This document shows positions 1 through 7,740 of a DNA stretch of 36,676 nucleotides, piece by piece (position 1 is the first letter of the stretch; every line of letters starts with the position of its first letter). A program made the position numbers and the translations under genes. Source of the stretch: Bacteroidota bacterium (GTDB lineage: Bacteria; Bacteroidota; Bacteroidia; Sphingobacteriales; Sphingobacteriaceae); contig JABDFM010000029.1 of the NCBI GenBank assembly GCA_013286565.1, forward strand, positions 1-36,676, read 5' to 3'. The notes beneath the pieces were generated by a model, which saw only the letters and a program-made list of their open reading frames with translations, was not told the origin of the DNA and did not search any database.

Positions 1-2
1 CC

Positions 3-977
3 ACTCCTACCGCGGTAATGGTGGGCCTTGGTCGTGCCGCTAAAAACGGGATATTAATTAAAGGCGGCGATACCATCGAAGCGGTAACAAAAACTAAGTA
101 CATCGTATTTGATAAAACAGGTACATTAACCACCGGCAAATTCCATATCAGCCGGATCAAAACTGAACCGGGTGCCAACATAGAGATCATTCGCGGGATC
201 ATTACAGCTATTGAAGAACGGTCAAGCCATCCTATCGCCCGTTCATTGGTAAGTGAGTTGAAAACGCTGCCGCAGCAAAAAACGATCCTGCGATCCGCTA
301 CTGAAGAAAAAGGTTTAGGCATGCGTGCCGAGGACGTAGAGGGTAATCATTACTTCCTGGGTTTAGGAAAAACAAATGCCGAAAATGATTTTAATGTTTC
401 GCTGTATAAAAACCAGGTTTTGCTGGCGCAAATTGAGATAGATGATGAAATAAAGCCACAGGCTGCATCTTTGATCGACAGCCTGAAGAAGATGGGCATT
501 ACCCCGGTGCTATTAAGTGGCGACAGACAAAGCAGGTGTGTTAAGGTGGCCAATGCTCTTGGTATTGAAGAGGTGCATGGAGAAAAATTACCGGGCGAAA
601 AACTGACTGTGATTGATGTTTACAAAAAGAAAGGCGAAACTATTATGGTTGGCGACGGTATCAACGACGCCCCTGCCCTTACCAAAGCTGATGTAGGTAT
701 CTCTATGAATGACTCGAGCCAGATAGCTATACAAAGTGCAAGGGTAATACTATTGAATACCGATCTGTTCTCGCTCGTTAAATTTTTGCAGATCAGCAGG
801 CATACACTCATTACGATCAAACAAAACCTTTTTTGGGCTTTCGCCTATAATATTGTAGCTATCCCTATTGCTGCTCTCGGTTTCTTAAACCCGATGGTTG
901 GCGCATTTGCTATGGCTTTTTCTGATGTGGTGGTGATTGGTAATTCTTTGAGGCTGAAAGCTAAGAAGATCGATTGA
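3..977 (+). CDS. Copper-type P1B-ATPase, C-terminal part (5' end outside window)
   Basis: Heavy-metal translocating P-type ATPase that uses ATP to export a metal, most likely Cu+, across the inner membrane. The reading frame is open to the window edge, and the codons before the first internal ATG (position 18) read TPTAV, a normal continuation of the ATPTA(I/V)MVG segment, so this is the 3' part of a longer gene rather than a gene starting at 18. Visible landmarks, numbered from that ATG: phosphorylation motif DKTGTLT (Asp32), the P1B nucleotide-binding SSHPIA motif, the GDGINDAPAL hinge, then two C-terminal membrane helices. These carry the YN pair and the MAFS motif that sit in transmembrane metal sites of Cu+ ATPases. 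N-terminal metal-binding domains and the CPC-type motif would lie outside the window. Cu+ specificity is inferred from the last two helices only. Confidence 0.9.
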   Translation, partial: TPTAVMVGLGRAAKNGILIKGGDTIEAVTKTKYIVFDKTGTLTTGKFHISRIKTEPGANIEIIRGIITAIEERSSHPIARSLVSELKTLPQQKTILRSATEEKGLGMRAEDVEGNHYFLGLGKTNAENDFNVSLYKNQVLLAQIEIDDEIKPQAASLIDSLKKMGITPVLLSGDRQSRCVKVANALGIEEVHGEKLPGEKLTVIDVYKKKGETIMVGDGINDAPALTKADVGISMNDSSQIAIQSARVILLNTDLFSLVKFLQISRHTLITIKQNLFWAFAYNIVAIPIAALGFLNPMVGAFAMAFSDVVVIGNSLRLKAKKID

Positions 978-981
978 TCTT

Positions 982-1111
982 TAGTCCATAGTCGATTGAC
1001 CATAGTCCATAGTTTTTTAGGATATTAATGTTATTTCAAATAGTTCATTTAGCTTTAATGTTTCTATTTTTGAATTCTGGCTATGGGCTATCGACCATGG
1101 ACCATGGACTT
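982..1111. repeat. Intergenic inverted repeat of CCATAG/CCATGG words
   Basis: Two arms, 982-1012 and 1081-1111, match as inverted repeats in about 24 of 30 positions. Both are built from the word AGTCCATAG or variants. The 68-base AT-rich spacer contains a possible rnhA promoter. A related pair built from the same word lies at 27613-27683. Function unknown. Confidence 0.7.
1065..1072 (+). promoter_or_regulatory. Candidate -7 box for rnhA (TATTTTTG)
   Basis: Exact match to the Bacteroidota TAnnTTTG -7 element, 47 bases before the rnhA ATG, between the two arms of the intergenic inverted repeat. If used, the right arm would lie in the rnhA leader. No clear -33 TTG was seen, so the call is tentative. 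Confidence 0.35.
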
Positions 1112-1119
1112 ATACAACT

Positions 1120-1590
1120 ATGATCGAAATTTTTACCGATGGTTCATCAAGCGGAAACCCTGGGCCGGGAGGTTACGGGGTAATTCTCCGTTTGGGAAAA
1201 CACTATAAAGAGCTTTCAGCCGGATACCGCAAAACCACTAATAATAGAATGGAGCTAATGGCTGTTATCAAAGGGCTTGAAGCGATTAAAAACTTGAACC
1301 AGGCAGTTACCATCTATTCCGATTCCAAATATGTGATCGACTCCATTGAAAAAAAGTGGGTGTATGGTTGGGTAAAAAAAGGTTTTGCGGGTAAAAAAAA
1401 TAAAGATTTATGGCTGCGCTACCTGGAGGTAAGCAAACTGCACCAAATAAAATTTGTATGGGTACGCGGGCATGATGGGCATCCTGAAAATGAACGGTGT
1501 GATGAATTGGCTGTAGCCGCCGGTAAACAAAAAGACCTGCTGATCGATTCTGTTTTCGAAATGGAATCGACGAAGGTGAATTTATTGTGA
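1120..1590 (+). CDS. rnhA: Ribonuclease HI
   Basis: Cleaves the RNA strand of RNA-DNA hybrids: removes R-loops and primers. The 156-residue length is typical for bacterial RNase HI. The complete DEDD active site is visible: Asp7 (IFTDGS), Glu45 (NNRMEL), Asp68 (YSDSK) and Asp128 (CDEL), with the flexible-loop His118 in RGHDGHPENE. The segment KKWVYGWVKKGF corresponds to the basic protrusion that binds hybrids. It follows the ATPase gene after 142 bases holding the CCATAG repeat and a possible promoter, so it is probably its own unit. It converges with fbp over a word-repeat hairpin. Confidence 0.97.
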   Translation: MIEIFTDGSSSGNPGPGGYGVILRLGKHYKELSAGYRKTTNNRMELMAVIKGLEAIKNLNQAVTIYSDSKYVIDSIEKKWVYGWVKKGFAGKKNKDLWLRYLEVSKLHQIKFVWVRGHDGHPENERCDELAVAAGKQKDLLIDSVFEMESTKVNLL

Positions 1591-1670
1591 GTTGATTGAG
1601 TTAAGTGGTTGATTAAGTTGAATGGTTATATTTTACATCAACTCAATCAACCCAATCCAACTTTATCAAC
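1591..1670. repeat. GTTGATTGAGTT-word inverted repeat between rnhA and fbp
   Basis: Left arm 1591-1620 carries two copies of a GTTGATTnAGTT word. Right arm 1639-1670 carries two inverted copies. The inner pair, 1608-1620 with 1639-1651, matches in 12 of 13 positions; the outer pair, 1591-1603 with 1658-1670, in 10 of 13. It fills the whole gap between the convergent rnhA and fbp stops, so it may work as a bidirectional terminator, though there is no strong U-tract. Confidence 0.65.
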
Positions 1671-1678
1671 TAATCTAA

Positions 1679-2728
1679 CTACTGAATCGCCACCAACCCT
1701 TCAAAAGTGCGTTTAGTTACCTGAGGCGAAAAGCAAGCCATCATTTCTTCGGCTTTCTTTACCATATTTTCCGATCCGATAAAAATAGCCGAACGCTGGT
1801 GCAGTTCGGTAACTTCCAGATCTAAAATACGTTCATACCCATTGCTTGCCTTACCCCCTGCCTGCTCGATCAAAAAAGCCATCGGGTTACATTCATAAAC
1901 CAGGCGTAATTTCCCTTTGGGCGCGCTTGCCGTTATGGGGTAAATAAATATGCCGCCTTTAATTAGGTTACGGTGTATATCGGCCACCATCGAACCTATA
2001 TAGCGCGAAGTATAAGGGCGTTTTGTTTTCTCGTCCTCAACCTGGCAGTATTTAATATATTTTTTAACACCATCGGGGAAATGAACATAATAACCTTCGT
2101 TAATAGAATAGATCACACCGTCTTTCGGGATCTTCATATCCGGGTGCGACAAGCAAAACTCCCCGATTGAAGGATCAAGCGTAAATCCGTTCACTCCTTT
2201 GCCGGTAGTATAAACCAGCATAGTTGATGAACCGTAAATCACATATCCGGCGGCCACCTGCTCGGTGCCACGCTGTAATACATCAGCTAAAGTTGCCCTG
2301 CCCTTGGTAGATTTTCTGCGGTAAATAGAAAATATGGTACCTATACCTACATTCACGTCGATATTAGAAGATCCATCCAGCGGATCAATAGCTACAATAT
2401 ATTTGGCATCCTTTGAAACATCCGAGTCGATATAAATATGCCCATCATTTTCTTCTGATGCCACAATACAACATTCACCTCCATGTTTTAAAGCAGCAAT
2501 AAATTGTTCGTTGGCATATACGTCCAGTTTTTTCTGGCCTTCTCCCTGAATATTAATTGTCCCCGCCTCGCCAAGTATATCCGCTAGGCCCGCTTTGTTC
2601 ACCTCGCGGTTTACAATTTTTGCTGCAATGGCAATATCTCTCAGTAACCTCGACAACTCACCCTTAGCGTATGGAAAGTCGGATTGTTTCTCAATAATAA
2701 ACTGGCCTAATGTTTTAGCTATCTTCAT
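1679..2728 (-). CDS. fbp: Class I fructose-1,6-bisphosphatase
   Basis: Hydrolyses fructose 1,6-bisphosphate to fructose 6-phosphate, the committed step of gluconeogenesis, in the cytoplasm. The class I signature is intact: the SEEN metal-binding Glu pair (Glu92/Glu93) and [10 protein letters not shown] (Asp115, Asp118) binding the catalytic Mg2+. A C-terminal [14 protein letters not shown] block carries a further metal-binding Glu and the substrate region. At 349 residues it is slightly longer than the ~335 of many bacterial class I enzymes and appears complete. It is the last gene of a leftward run, 23 bases after the phosphodiesterase gene, which suggests co-transcription. It faces rnhA. 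Confidence 0.97.
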   Translation of the reverse strand: MKIAKTLGQFIIEKQSDFPYAKGELSRLLRDIAIAAKIVNREVNKAGLADILGEAGTINIQGEGQKKLDVYANEQFIAALKHGGECCIVASEENDGHIYIDSDVSKDAKYIVAIDPLDGSSNIDVNVGIGTIFSIYRRKSTKGRATLADVLQRGTEQVAAGYVIYGSSTMLVYTTGKGVNGFTLDPSIGEFCLSHPDMKIPKDGVIYSINEGYYVHFPDGVKKYIKYCQVEDEKTKRPYTSRYIGSMVADIHRNLIKGGIFIYPITASAPKGKLRLVYECNPMAFLIEQAGGKASNGYERILDLEVTELHQRSAIFIGSENMVKKAEEMMACFSPQVTKRTFEGLVAIQ

Positions 2729-2751
2729 ATACTTAGTGTATTAGATACATA

Positions 2752-3243
2752 TTATTTTTGCAATTCTATGGCCTCTAAGGTATGAATTTTTTCCTCAGAA
2801 ATGCAAAATCTAAGCATTGTACGTAATTTATGCCAACCTTGTTTCCCTGCTGCTCCGGGATTTAAGTGTAAGCAATTGATCTTTTTATCATAGATCACTT
2901 TCAGGATATGCGAGTGTCCGCAAATGAACAATTTTGGAGGGTTAGTGTAAATTTCTTGTCTTATTGACGGGTTATATTTCCCCGGATAGCCACCGATATG
3001 CGTCATCCACACATCCACCTCTTCGCACTTAAAACGCAGGTGTTCGGGATAATCCAATCTTAGCTCTTTTCCATCAATATTCCCATAAACGCCACGCAGC
3101 GGTTTAAATGCCGCAAGTTTATCTGCCAGTTCTATCGTACCAAAATCACCGGCATGCCATATCTCGTCGCAATTTTCAAAATGCTTGAAGACGGCATCGT
3201 CGAGGTAGCCATGGGTATCGGAGAGAAGGCCTATTCGGGTCAT
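2752..3243 (-). CDS. YfcE/MJ0936-type metallophosphoesterase
   Basis: Small calcineurin-like phosphodiesterase of the YfcE/MJ0936 family; the physiological substrate is generally unknown. All dimetal ligands are present in order: Asp9 and His11 (LLSDTHG), Asp33 (HAGDFG), Asn55 (YGNID), His82 (THIGG), and His110/His112 (ICGHSH). The C-terminal NPGAAGKQG block is typical of this family. Length 163 residues is normal. Its ATG overlaps the stop of the upstream membrane-protein gene by one base (TAATG), a strong sign of translational coupling. Confidence 0.93.
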   Translation of the reverse strand: MTRIGLLSDTHGYLDDAVFKHFENCDEIWHAGDFGTIELADKLAAFKPLRGVYGNIDGKELRLDYPEHLRFKCEEVDVWMTHIGGYPGKYNPSIRQEIYTNPPKLFICGHSHILKVIYDKKINCLHLNPGAAGKQGWHKLRTMLRFCISEEKIHTLEAIELQK

Positions 3244-3533
3244 TAAAATTTGTAGAAAATTATTATAAAAAAATATGTCATAATCATCACACCTGAAATC
3301 ACACTGTTCGTAATGTATTTTTTCTTAATGTTAAAGAAGAGCGAAAAAGCAAATGCAATAAAATATATAACAGATAAAATAATAAAAGGCCTTTCCCATG
3401 CATTGACTTGTTCAACAGTTACACCAAATGCTTTTAGCGATGCGTACCCGCCATAGAGTTGTGTTGCTTGTTGAAACAATCTACCGAAAATAAAAAACAA
3501 TAATGCAGTTAAAATAATTGATAAGGTTTTCAT
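3243..3533 (-). CDS. Small predicted membrane protein, function unknown
   Basis: Not recognised. The 96-residue product from the ATG at 3533 has three hydrophobic segments (about residues 3-20, 48-66 and 76-94), so it is probably an integral inner-membrane protein. The frame can be extended four codons to a TTG at 3545, but that would overlap the end of trmN6. The ATG lies one base after the trmN6 stop and fits the tight packing, so it is preferred. The stop overlaps the ATG of the phosphodiesterase gene. The context says only that it is made together with trmN6 and the phosphodiesterase; no function follows from it. Confidence 0.7.
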   Translation of the reverse strand: MKTLSIILTALLFFIFGRLFQQATQLYGGYASLKAFGVTVEQVNAWERPFIILSVIYFIAFAFSLFFNIKKKYITNSVISGVMIMTYFFIIIFYKF

Positions 3534-3534
3534 A

Positions 3535-4248
3535 TTAAAATGCAATAAAGTAAGGTTGCAGCAATTTCATATATTCTTCTGAATAAATACCCGCGGATTT
3601 ATAGATGATGAATTTACTGATATCTGTCGAAACTTTTTCAAAACCAAAACAGGCGATAACCCGATGCGGTGCCGAATCCTCAAATGATTTTATATTAATT
3701 CGTTTTTGCAAACATAAATTGTTTTCTGAAGCTAAATAGAACACAAAATCTGCAATGCTTAGGGGTATGATCAGCCAACAAAGGCCGTCAACGGTCAGGT
3801 GGCGTGCAATAGCAACAATCAATTTTCTAAAAAAATCCTCATCAGTATGTTTAGCCAGTTCTTTTTTCGCCTCCGGCGATTTTAGCGAATTAATAAAAAA
3901 TGGGGGATTAGATACGATCAGATCATACTTCTTATCGTGATATTGTTCAAAAAATTGCTCAAATCCTATCGGATAAATATTTAACCTTTCAGCGAATGGC
4001 GAATTGGCAAAATTTGTTTCAGCAGTTTGCGCTGCTGCCGGATCGATCTCTACAGCATCAATTTGTGCATCATTAAACCGCTGTGCCAGCATTAAAGCGA
4101 TCACCCCAGTTCCTGTACCAATATCCAATATGCTTTTAGGTTGATCCCCATCAACAAATGCCCCCAGCAATACGCCATCTGTATTGATCTTCATCGCGCA
4201 TCCGCTTTGATCAACATCGAATTGTTTAAACCGGAAGATATCAGGCAT
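3535..4248 (-). CDS. trmN6: tRNA1(Val) (adenine(37)-N6)-methyltransferase
   Basis: SAM-dependent methyltransferase of the YfiC/TrmN6 family, which modifies A37 next to the anticodon of tRNA-Val. Evidence: the family N terminus FRFKQFDVDQSGCAMKINTDG; SAM motif I LDIGTGTG (residues 41-48); acidic motif VEID (about 67-70); and catalytic NPPF (114-117), diagnostic of N6-adenine methyltransferases. Length 237 residues matches the family. It starts three bases after the VOC gene stop and is followed one base later by the membrane-protein gene. The tRNA target is taken from the family, not shown here. Confidence 0.9.
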   Translation of the reverse strand: MPDIFRFKQFDVDQSGCAMKINTDGVLLGAFVDGDQPKSILDIGTGTGVIALMLAQRFNDAQIDAVEIDPAAAQTAETNFANSPFAERLNIYPIGFEQFFEQYHDKKYDLIVSNPPFFINSLKSPEAKKELAKHTDEDFFRKLIVAIARHLTVDGLCWLIIPLSIADFVFYLASENNLCLQKRINIKSFEDSAPHRVIACFGFEKVSTDISKFIIYKSAGIYSEEYMKLLQPYFIAF

Positions 4249-4251
4249 GGT

Positions 4252-4641
4252 TTATTTTTCGTAAAACTCTATAGGTAATCCGTCCGGGTCAGCAAAAAAG
4301 GTAAATTTTTTACCTGTAAATTCATCAATTCTAACAGGCTCGGTAATAACATCATACGCATTGATATGCTGAATAGCTTCTTCAATATCATCTACCTCAA
4401 AAGCTAAATGACGCAACCCAGCAGCTTCGGGATATGATGGTCTTTCGGGTGGGTCAGGAAATGAAAAAAGCTCGATCTGGTATTGCCCTGCAACTTCCAG
4501 ATCAAGCTTATAGGAATTTCTTTGTTCGCGAAAAACCTCTTGCAATATCTTAAAACCGAGCACCTCGCTATAAAAATATTTGGATCGTTGATAATCCGAA
4601 CAGATGATGGCAATATGATGTACGCGATTGATTTTCAGCAT
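4252..4641 (-). CDS. VOC-superfamily (glyoxalase I-like, YaeR-type) protein
   Basis: Single-module vicinal-oxygen-chelate protein of 129 residues, resembling the YaeR/SMU1112c glyoxalase-like group. The paired beta-alpha-beta-beta-beta repeats give four candidate metal ligands: His9 (VHHIAI), Glu57 (QIELF), His78 (LRHLAF) and Glu125 (PIEFYE). Metal binding is therefore likely, but the reaction cannot be read from the sequence: glyoxalase I activity on methylglyoxal, or another small-molecule lyase or dioxygenase role, are both possible. It is separated by three bases from trmN6 downstream and by about 125 bases containing the transposon end from the transposase gene upstream. Confidence 0.88.
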   Translation of the reverse strand: MLKINRVHHIAIICSDYQRSKYFYSEVLGFKILQEVFREQRNSYKLDLEVAGQYQIELFSFPDPPERPSYPEAAGLRHLAFEVDDIEEAIQHINAYDVITEPVRIDEFTGKKFTFFADPDGLPIEFYEK

Positions 4642-4693
4642 TTATTCTATATTATTACTGTCGTTCTTTAATCTAAAAAAATCCAACGCAAAA

Positions 4694-4727
4694 TGTTCCA
4701 TAGGAACATCTGGTTGGTAGAAAAAAT
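4694..4727 (+). repeat. Left outer inverted end with hairpin
   Basis: TGTTCC-ATA-GGAACA hairpin at 4694-4708, followed by TCTGGTTGGTAG and an A-run. It is the inverted partner of 5284-5317 with two mismatches, one in the hairpin loop (A versus G). Confidence 0.9.
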
Positions 4728-4744
4728 ATTGTTAATTTAAGTCA

Positions 4745-4761
4745 GCGTTCCATAGGAACGC
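4745..4761 (+). repeat. Left inner hairpin
   Basis: GCGTTCC-ATA-GGAACGC, a perfect 7-bp stem with a 3-base loop, six bases after the transposase stop on the minus strand, followed inward by CTGGTG. It may also end transposase transcription, although no U-tract follows. Confidence 0.85.
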
Positions 4762-4767
4762 CTGGTG

Positions 4768-5229
4768 CTATTCCAATTCCTTGAAAATGTATTGCTCATC
4801 CCATTCAATTTCAAATGCAGTTAAGAATTTCCTGTACTCATCCAAAAATGTCAACTTACTATGATGTATCTCCTGATTCTTTATATAACGAACCACGTCA
4901 CTAACCTGGCTTTTCGCATAAGAAAAAGCACCGTATCCTTCCTGCCAGGCGAAAGGCTGAGAACACAAATTATTTGCTTTGATCCATTTACTACTTTCCG
5001 TTTTTACATTTTGTATCACAGATGATATGGATTGATGCGGTCGCATCCCAACAAAAATATGAATATGGTCAGGCATACTATTAATTTGAAGCATTTTGTG
5101 CTTATTCTCCTGGAAAATGCCTGTGATATATTGATGGAGCCTTTCTTTCCACTCATTATCAATAAGTGCAGCCCTGTATTTTACAGCAAATACAAATTGA
5201 ATATGAATTTGTGTATAACTGTTAGCCAT
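4768..5229 (-). CDS. IS200/IS605-like Y1 (REP-associated type) transposase
   Basis: Single-strand DNA transposase of the HUH Y1 class, which recognises hairpins and cuts with a tyrosine nucleophile. The HUH motif is His55-Ile-His57 (MPDHIHIFV). The catalytic Tyr is Tyr115 in VVRYIKNQEIHH, with the helper Gln119 four residues later as in TnpA. The block WQEGYGAFS (about 95-103) is typical of the TnpA/RAYT superfamily. At 153 residues it is full length with no frameshift, so it could be active. It is flanked on both sides by the matched hairpins it probably recognises. Assignment to RAYT rather than mobile IS200 rests on the flanking symmetry and lack of tnpB; copy number in the genome would decide. 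Confidence 0.9.
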   Translation of the reverse strand: MANSYTQIHIQFVFAVKYRAALIDNEWKERLHQYITGIFQENKHKMLQINSMPDHIHIFVGMRPHQSISSVIQNVKTESSKWIKANNLCSQPFAWQEGYGAFSYAKSQVSDVVRYIKNQEIHHSKLTFLDEYRKFLTAFEIEWDEQYIFKELE

Positions 5230-5249
5230 ATATCATATCCAAGACACCA

Positions 5250-5268
5250 ATCGTTCCTATGGAACGAT
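5250..5268 (-). repeat. Right inner hairpin
   Basis: ATCGTTCC-TAT-GGAACGAT, a perfect 8-bp stem with a 3-base loop, 20 bases upstream of the transposase ATG. Read on the minus strand it is followed by TGGTGTC, mirroring the left inner hairpin. It would lie in the leader of the transposase mRNA. Confidence 0.85.
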
Positions 5269-5283
5269 ATTATTATAAATCAT

Positions 5284-5317
5284 AATTTTTCTACCAACCA
5301 GATGTTCCTACGGAACA
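5284..5317 (-). repeat. Right outer inverted end with hairpin
   Basis: Inverted copy of 4694-4727 (32/34). The hairpin TGTTCC-TAC-GGAACA at 5303-5317 ends two bases before the purL stop codon, so it may double as a transcript-end structure for purL. Confidence 0.9.
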
Positions 5318-5319
5318 AT

Positions 5320-7542
5320 TTACTCCCCTAAAATAACATGCAAAACGTTATCATAAACCAACTTGATATCGGTAATATGACCGAATGATTCTTCGTCGAT
5401 ATGCAAATAGCCATCACTCACGGTTCCTAAAAGGCTGAATTCAACTTCGCTGGTAGCCATCAATTCAATAAAACGCTCCTGCTCTTCAGGCGATACGCTT
5501 ACCGCTACCCTGCCCTGCGCTTCGCCGAATAAAAACGCATCTTTACGAATGGCATTATCAGCTGCTATTTCAAAACCAAAACCGTTTGGCATAGCCGATT
5601 CTACCAGTGTAATAAACAAACCGCCATCTGATACATCATGGGCCGATTGTATGATCTGGTGTTTGATCAGTTGTTTGATCACCTGGTGCATATCGTATTC
5701 CTTGTCCAAATCAAAATATGGTGCCGGGGCCGATAGAATTTTATGATAAGAAGCCAGGTATTGTGATGATGCAATATCATTTACCGATTCGCCAATTAAA
5801 TAGACCAGGTCGCCGGGTTGTTTAAAATCAGCTGTCATCAGGGTCGATTTATCATCCAGCACCCCCAACATGCCTATTGTCGGGGTCGGGAATACCGGCC
5901 CATCATCGGTCGACTGGTTATAAAAGCTCACGTTACCGCCGGTAACCGGGGTTTCAAATTTAATACAGGCCTCACCCATACCTTTTATAGCGCCCACAAA
6001 TTGCCAGTAAACTTCAGGTTTGTAAGGATTGCCGAAATTCAAGCAATTGGTGATTGCAACCGGCTCGCCACCTGCACAGGTAATGTTACGTGCAGCTTCA
6101 GCTACAGCTATGGCGCAACCTTTTTTCGGATCGGCATACACATAGCGCGAATTACAGTCAACCGTTAAAGCGATAGCTTTATCAGTTCCCCGTACATTCA
6201 CGACTGCCGCATCGCATGGACGGTTAGTTGTCATGGTGGATGCGCCAACCATCGAGTCGTATTGCTTGGTTACCCAGCGTTTTGATGCGATGTTGGGATG
6301 TGATATCAAATGCTCCGCCACATCTTTCAGATTGGCAGGTTCTTTTACATCTTCTATTTTAAACTGCTGATTTTTCTTGAAATAAGCTGGTTCGCGATAT
6401 TCACGTTCGTAAATTGGCGCCCCGCCACCTAATACCAGGTCATCCGCGGGGACATCTGCAACCAATTCGCCATTCATATAATACAGCAGGCGTTTGGTAT
6501 CGGTCACCTCGCCTATAATGGCGCAATTCAAATCCCATTTATCAAAAACAGCTTCAACTTCTTTTTCTCTTCCTTTATGCACTACGATCAGCATACGCTC
6601 CTGCGATTCGGATAATAATATCTCGAAAGGCTTCATGTGCTCCTGGCGCATTGGTACTTTATCCAGGTCGATGCGCATCCCGTGCTCGCCCTTTGCCGAC
6701 ATTTCTGAGTTAGAGCAGATAATACCTGCCGCACCCATATCCTGCATACCCACTACGGCACCGGTTTTAATTACTTCCAATGTGGCTTCAAGTAAAAGCT
6801 TTTCTTGAAAAGGGTCGCCTACCTGTACAGCAGGCAAATCATTTACCGAATCTTCTGTAATATCTTTTGATGCGAAAGCCGCACCATGTATCCCATCTTT
6901 ACCCGTAGCAGAGCCTACAATATATACCGGGTTGCCCACACCATAAGATGTTGCTGAAACGGTTTCACCTGCCTTTACAATACCTGCCGACATGGCGTTT
7001 ACCAGCGGATTAACATTATAACACTCATCAAAAAACAGTTCCCCGCCTACTGTCGGGATACCAAAAGCATTACCATAATCACCGATACCTTTAACTACAC
7101 CTTTGATCAGCCATTTAGTACGGTCGAGGCTCAGATCACCAAAACGCAGTGAATTTAACTGTGCGATGGGTCTTGCACCCATGGTAAATATATCGCGGTT
7201 AATACCGCCAACGCCTGTGGCTGCACCCTGGTAGGGCTCTAATGCTGATGGGTGGTTATGTGATTCTATTTTAAAAGCGCATCCTATGCCATCGCCAAGG
7301 TCGACTAATCCGGCATTTTCTTCACCGGCCTTGGCCAGCATGCGCGGACCATCTTTGGGTAGGGTCTTAAGCCAGGTGATGGAGTTTTTATAAGAGCAGT
7401 GTTCACTCCACATTACGGAGAAAATCGATAGCTCGGTAAAGTTTGGCACGCGGCCTAATATCTCTTTTATTCGTTCAAATTCTTCGGGTAGTAAGCCTAA
7501 ATCTTTGGCGGTTTGGGTGGTGGTTAATTCCAGGTGCTCCAA
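5320..7542 (-). CDS. purL: Phosphoribosylformylglycinamidine synthase subunit PurL (small form)
   Basis: Fourth step of de novo purine synthesis: ATP-dependent amidation of FGAR to FGAM. This 740-residue form lacks the PurS-like N-terminal and glutaminase C-terminal domains of large PurL, so it should work with separate PurS and PurQ, which are not in the window. Seen: SEHCSYK with catalytic His48, IESHNHP (92-98), [14 protein letters not shown] (about 106-119), and a second-half [10 protein letters not shown] block. Start: no ATG fits; the TTG at 7542 begins the expected [17 protein letters not shown] N terminus, and an upstream in-frame stop at 7576-7578 leaves only TTG or ATT. A TAATTTTG box at 7571-7578 suits that start. 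Confidence 0.95.
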   Translation of the reverse strand: MEHLELTTTQTAKDLGLLPEEFERIKEILGRVPNFTELSIFSVMWSEHCSYKNSITWLKTLPKDGPRMLAKAGEENAGLVDLGDGIGCAFKIESHNHPSALEPYQGAATGVGGINRDIFTMGARPIAQLNSLRFGDLSLDRTKWLIKGVVKGIGDYGNAFGIPTVGGELFFDECYNVNPLVNAMSAGIVKAGETVSATSYGVGNPVYIVGSATGKDGIHGAAFASKDITEDSVNDLPAVQVGDPFQEKLLLEATLEVIKTGAVVGMQDMGAAGIICSNSEMSAKGEHGMRIDLDKVPMRQEHMKPFEILLSESQERMLIVVHKGREKEVEAVFDKWDLNCAIIGEVTDTKRLLYYMNGELVADVPADDLVLGGGAPIYEREYREPAYFKKNQQFKIEDVKEPANLKDVAEHLISHPNIASKRWVTKQYDSMVGASTMTTNRPCDAAVVNVRGTDKAIALTVDCNSRYVYADPKKGCAIAVAEAARNITCAGGEPVAITNCLNFGNPYKPEVYWQFVGAIKGMGEACIKFETPVTGGNVSFYNQSTDDGPVFPTPTIGMLGVLDDKSTLMTADFKQPGDLVYLIGESVNDIASSQYLASYHKILSAPAPYFDLDKEYDMHQVIKQLIKHQIIQSAHDVSDGGLFITLVESAMPNGFGFEIAADNAIRKDAFLFGEAQGRVAVSVSPEEQERFIELMATSEVEFSLLGTVSDGYLHIDEESFGHITDIKLVYDNVLHVILGE

Positions 7543-7570
7543 GGTAATATCGTTTTTTTGAAAGGAAGCA

Positions 7571-7578
7571 CAAAATTA
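7571..7578 (-). promoter_or_regulatory. Candidate -7 box for purL (TAATTTTG)
   Basis: Exact TAnnTTTG on the minus strand, 28 bases before the TTG start of purL, giving a leader of about 20 bases. It lies immediately beside the 21-base tandem repeat. No convincing -33 element is seen because the repeat occupies that place. Confidence 0.5.
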
Positions 7579-7585
7579 GAAAAAA

Positions 7586-7731
7586 AAGGTGAAAGGATAA
7601 AGGGAAAAGGTGAAAGGATAAAGGGAAAAGGTGAAAGGGTAAAGGCGAAAGGCATAAAGCAAAGGTCCAAAATCAAAAAATAAAAGGGCAAGGCTACAGG
7701 CTTAAAAACCTTTCACCTTTACCCTTTCGCC
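7586..7731. repeat. 21-base tandem repeat with inverted partner arm
   Basis: Three consecutive 21-base units (7586-7606, 7607-7627, 7628-7648) of the form AAGGTGAAAGGATAAAGGGA; the first two are identical and the third diverges. An inverted arm at 7709-7731 matches the third unit (7630-7652) in 21 of 23 positions. The block occupies most of the gap between the second tonB gene and purL. Function unknown; it could end tonB transcription or affect purL initiation. Confidence 0.8.
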
Positions 7732-7740
7732 TCACTCATC

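Larger units (their letters stand above)
4694..5317 (-). mobile_element. IS200/IS605-like, RAYT-type element with hairpin ends
   Basis: A 624-base unit holding one single-domain Y1 transposase gene bracketed by nested inverted hairpins. The outer 34-base ends, 4694-4727 and 5284-5317, match in 32 of 34 positions as inverted repeats, each starting with a TGTTCC/GGAACA hairpin. Inner hairpins at 4745-4761 and 5250-5268 share the TTCC/GGAA core, each followed on the inward side by YTGGTG. No tnpB is present. Classical IS200/IS605 elements have non-identical subterminal hairpins without inverted termini. This symmetric arrangement is more like REP-associated tyrosine transposase (RAYT) loci. It lies between purL and the VOC gene. 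Confidence 0.8.

Noticed and set aside
5032..5331. 99-codon plus-strand frame across the right end of the transposon
   Set aside because: Antisense to the transposase and running through its end hairpins; the product has no recognisable pattern.
7586..7648. CRISPR-like array
   Set aside because: The 21-base units are contiguous with no spacers and no cas genes are present, so it is a simple tandem repeat.
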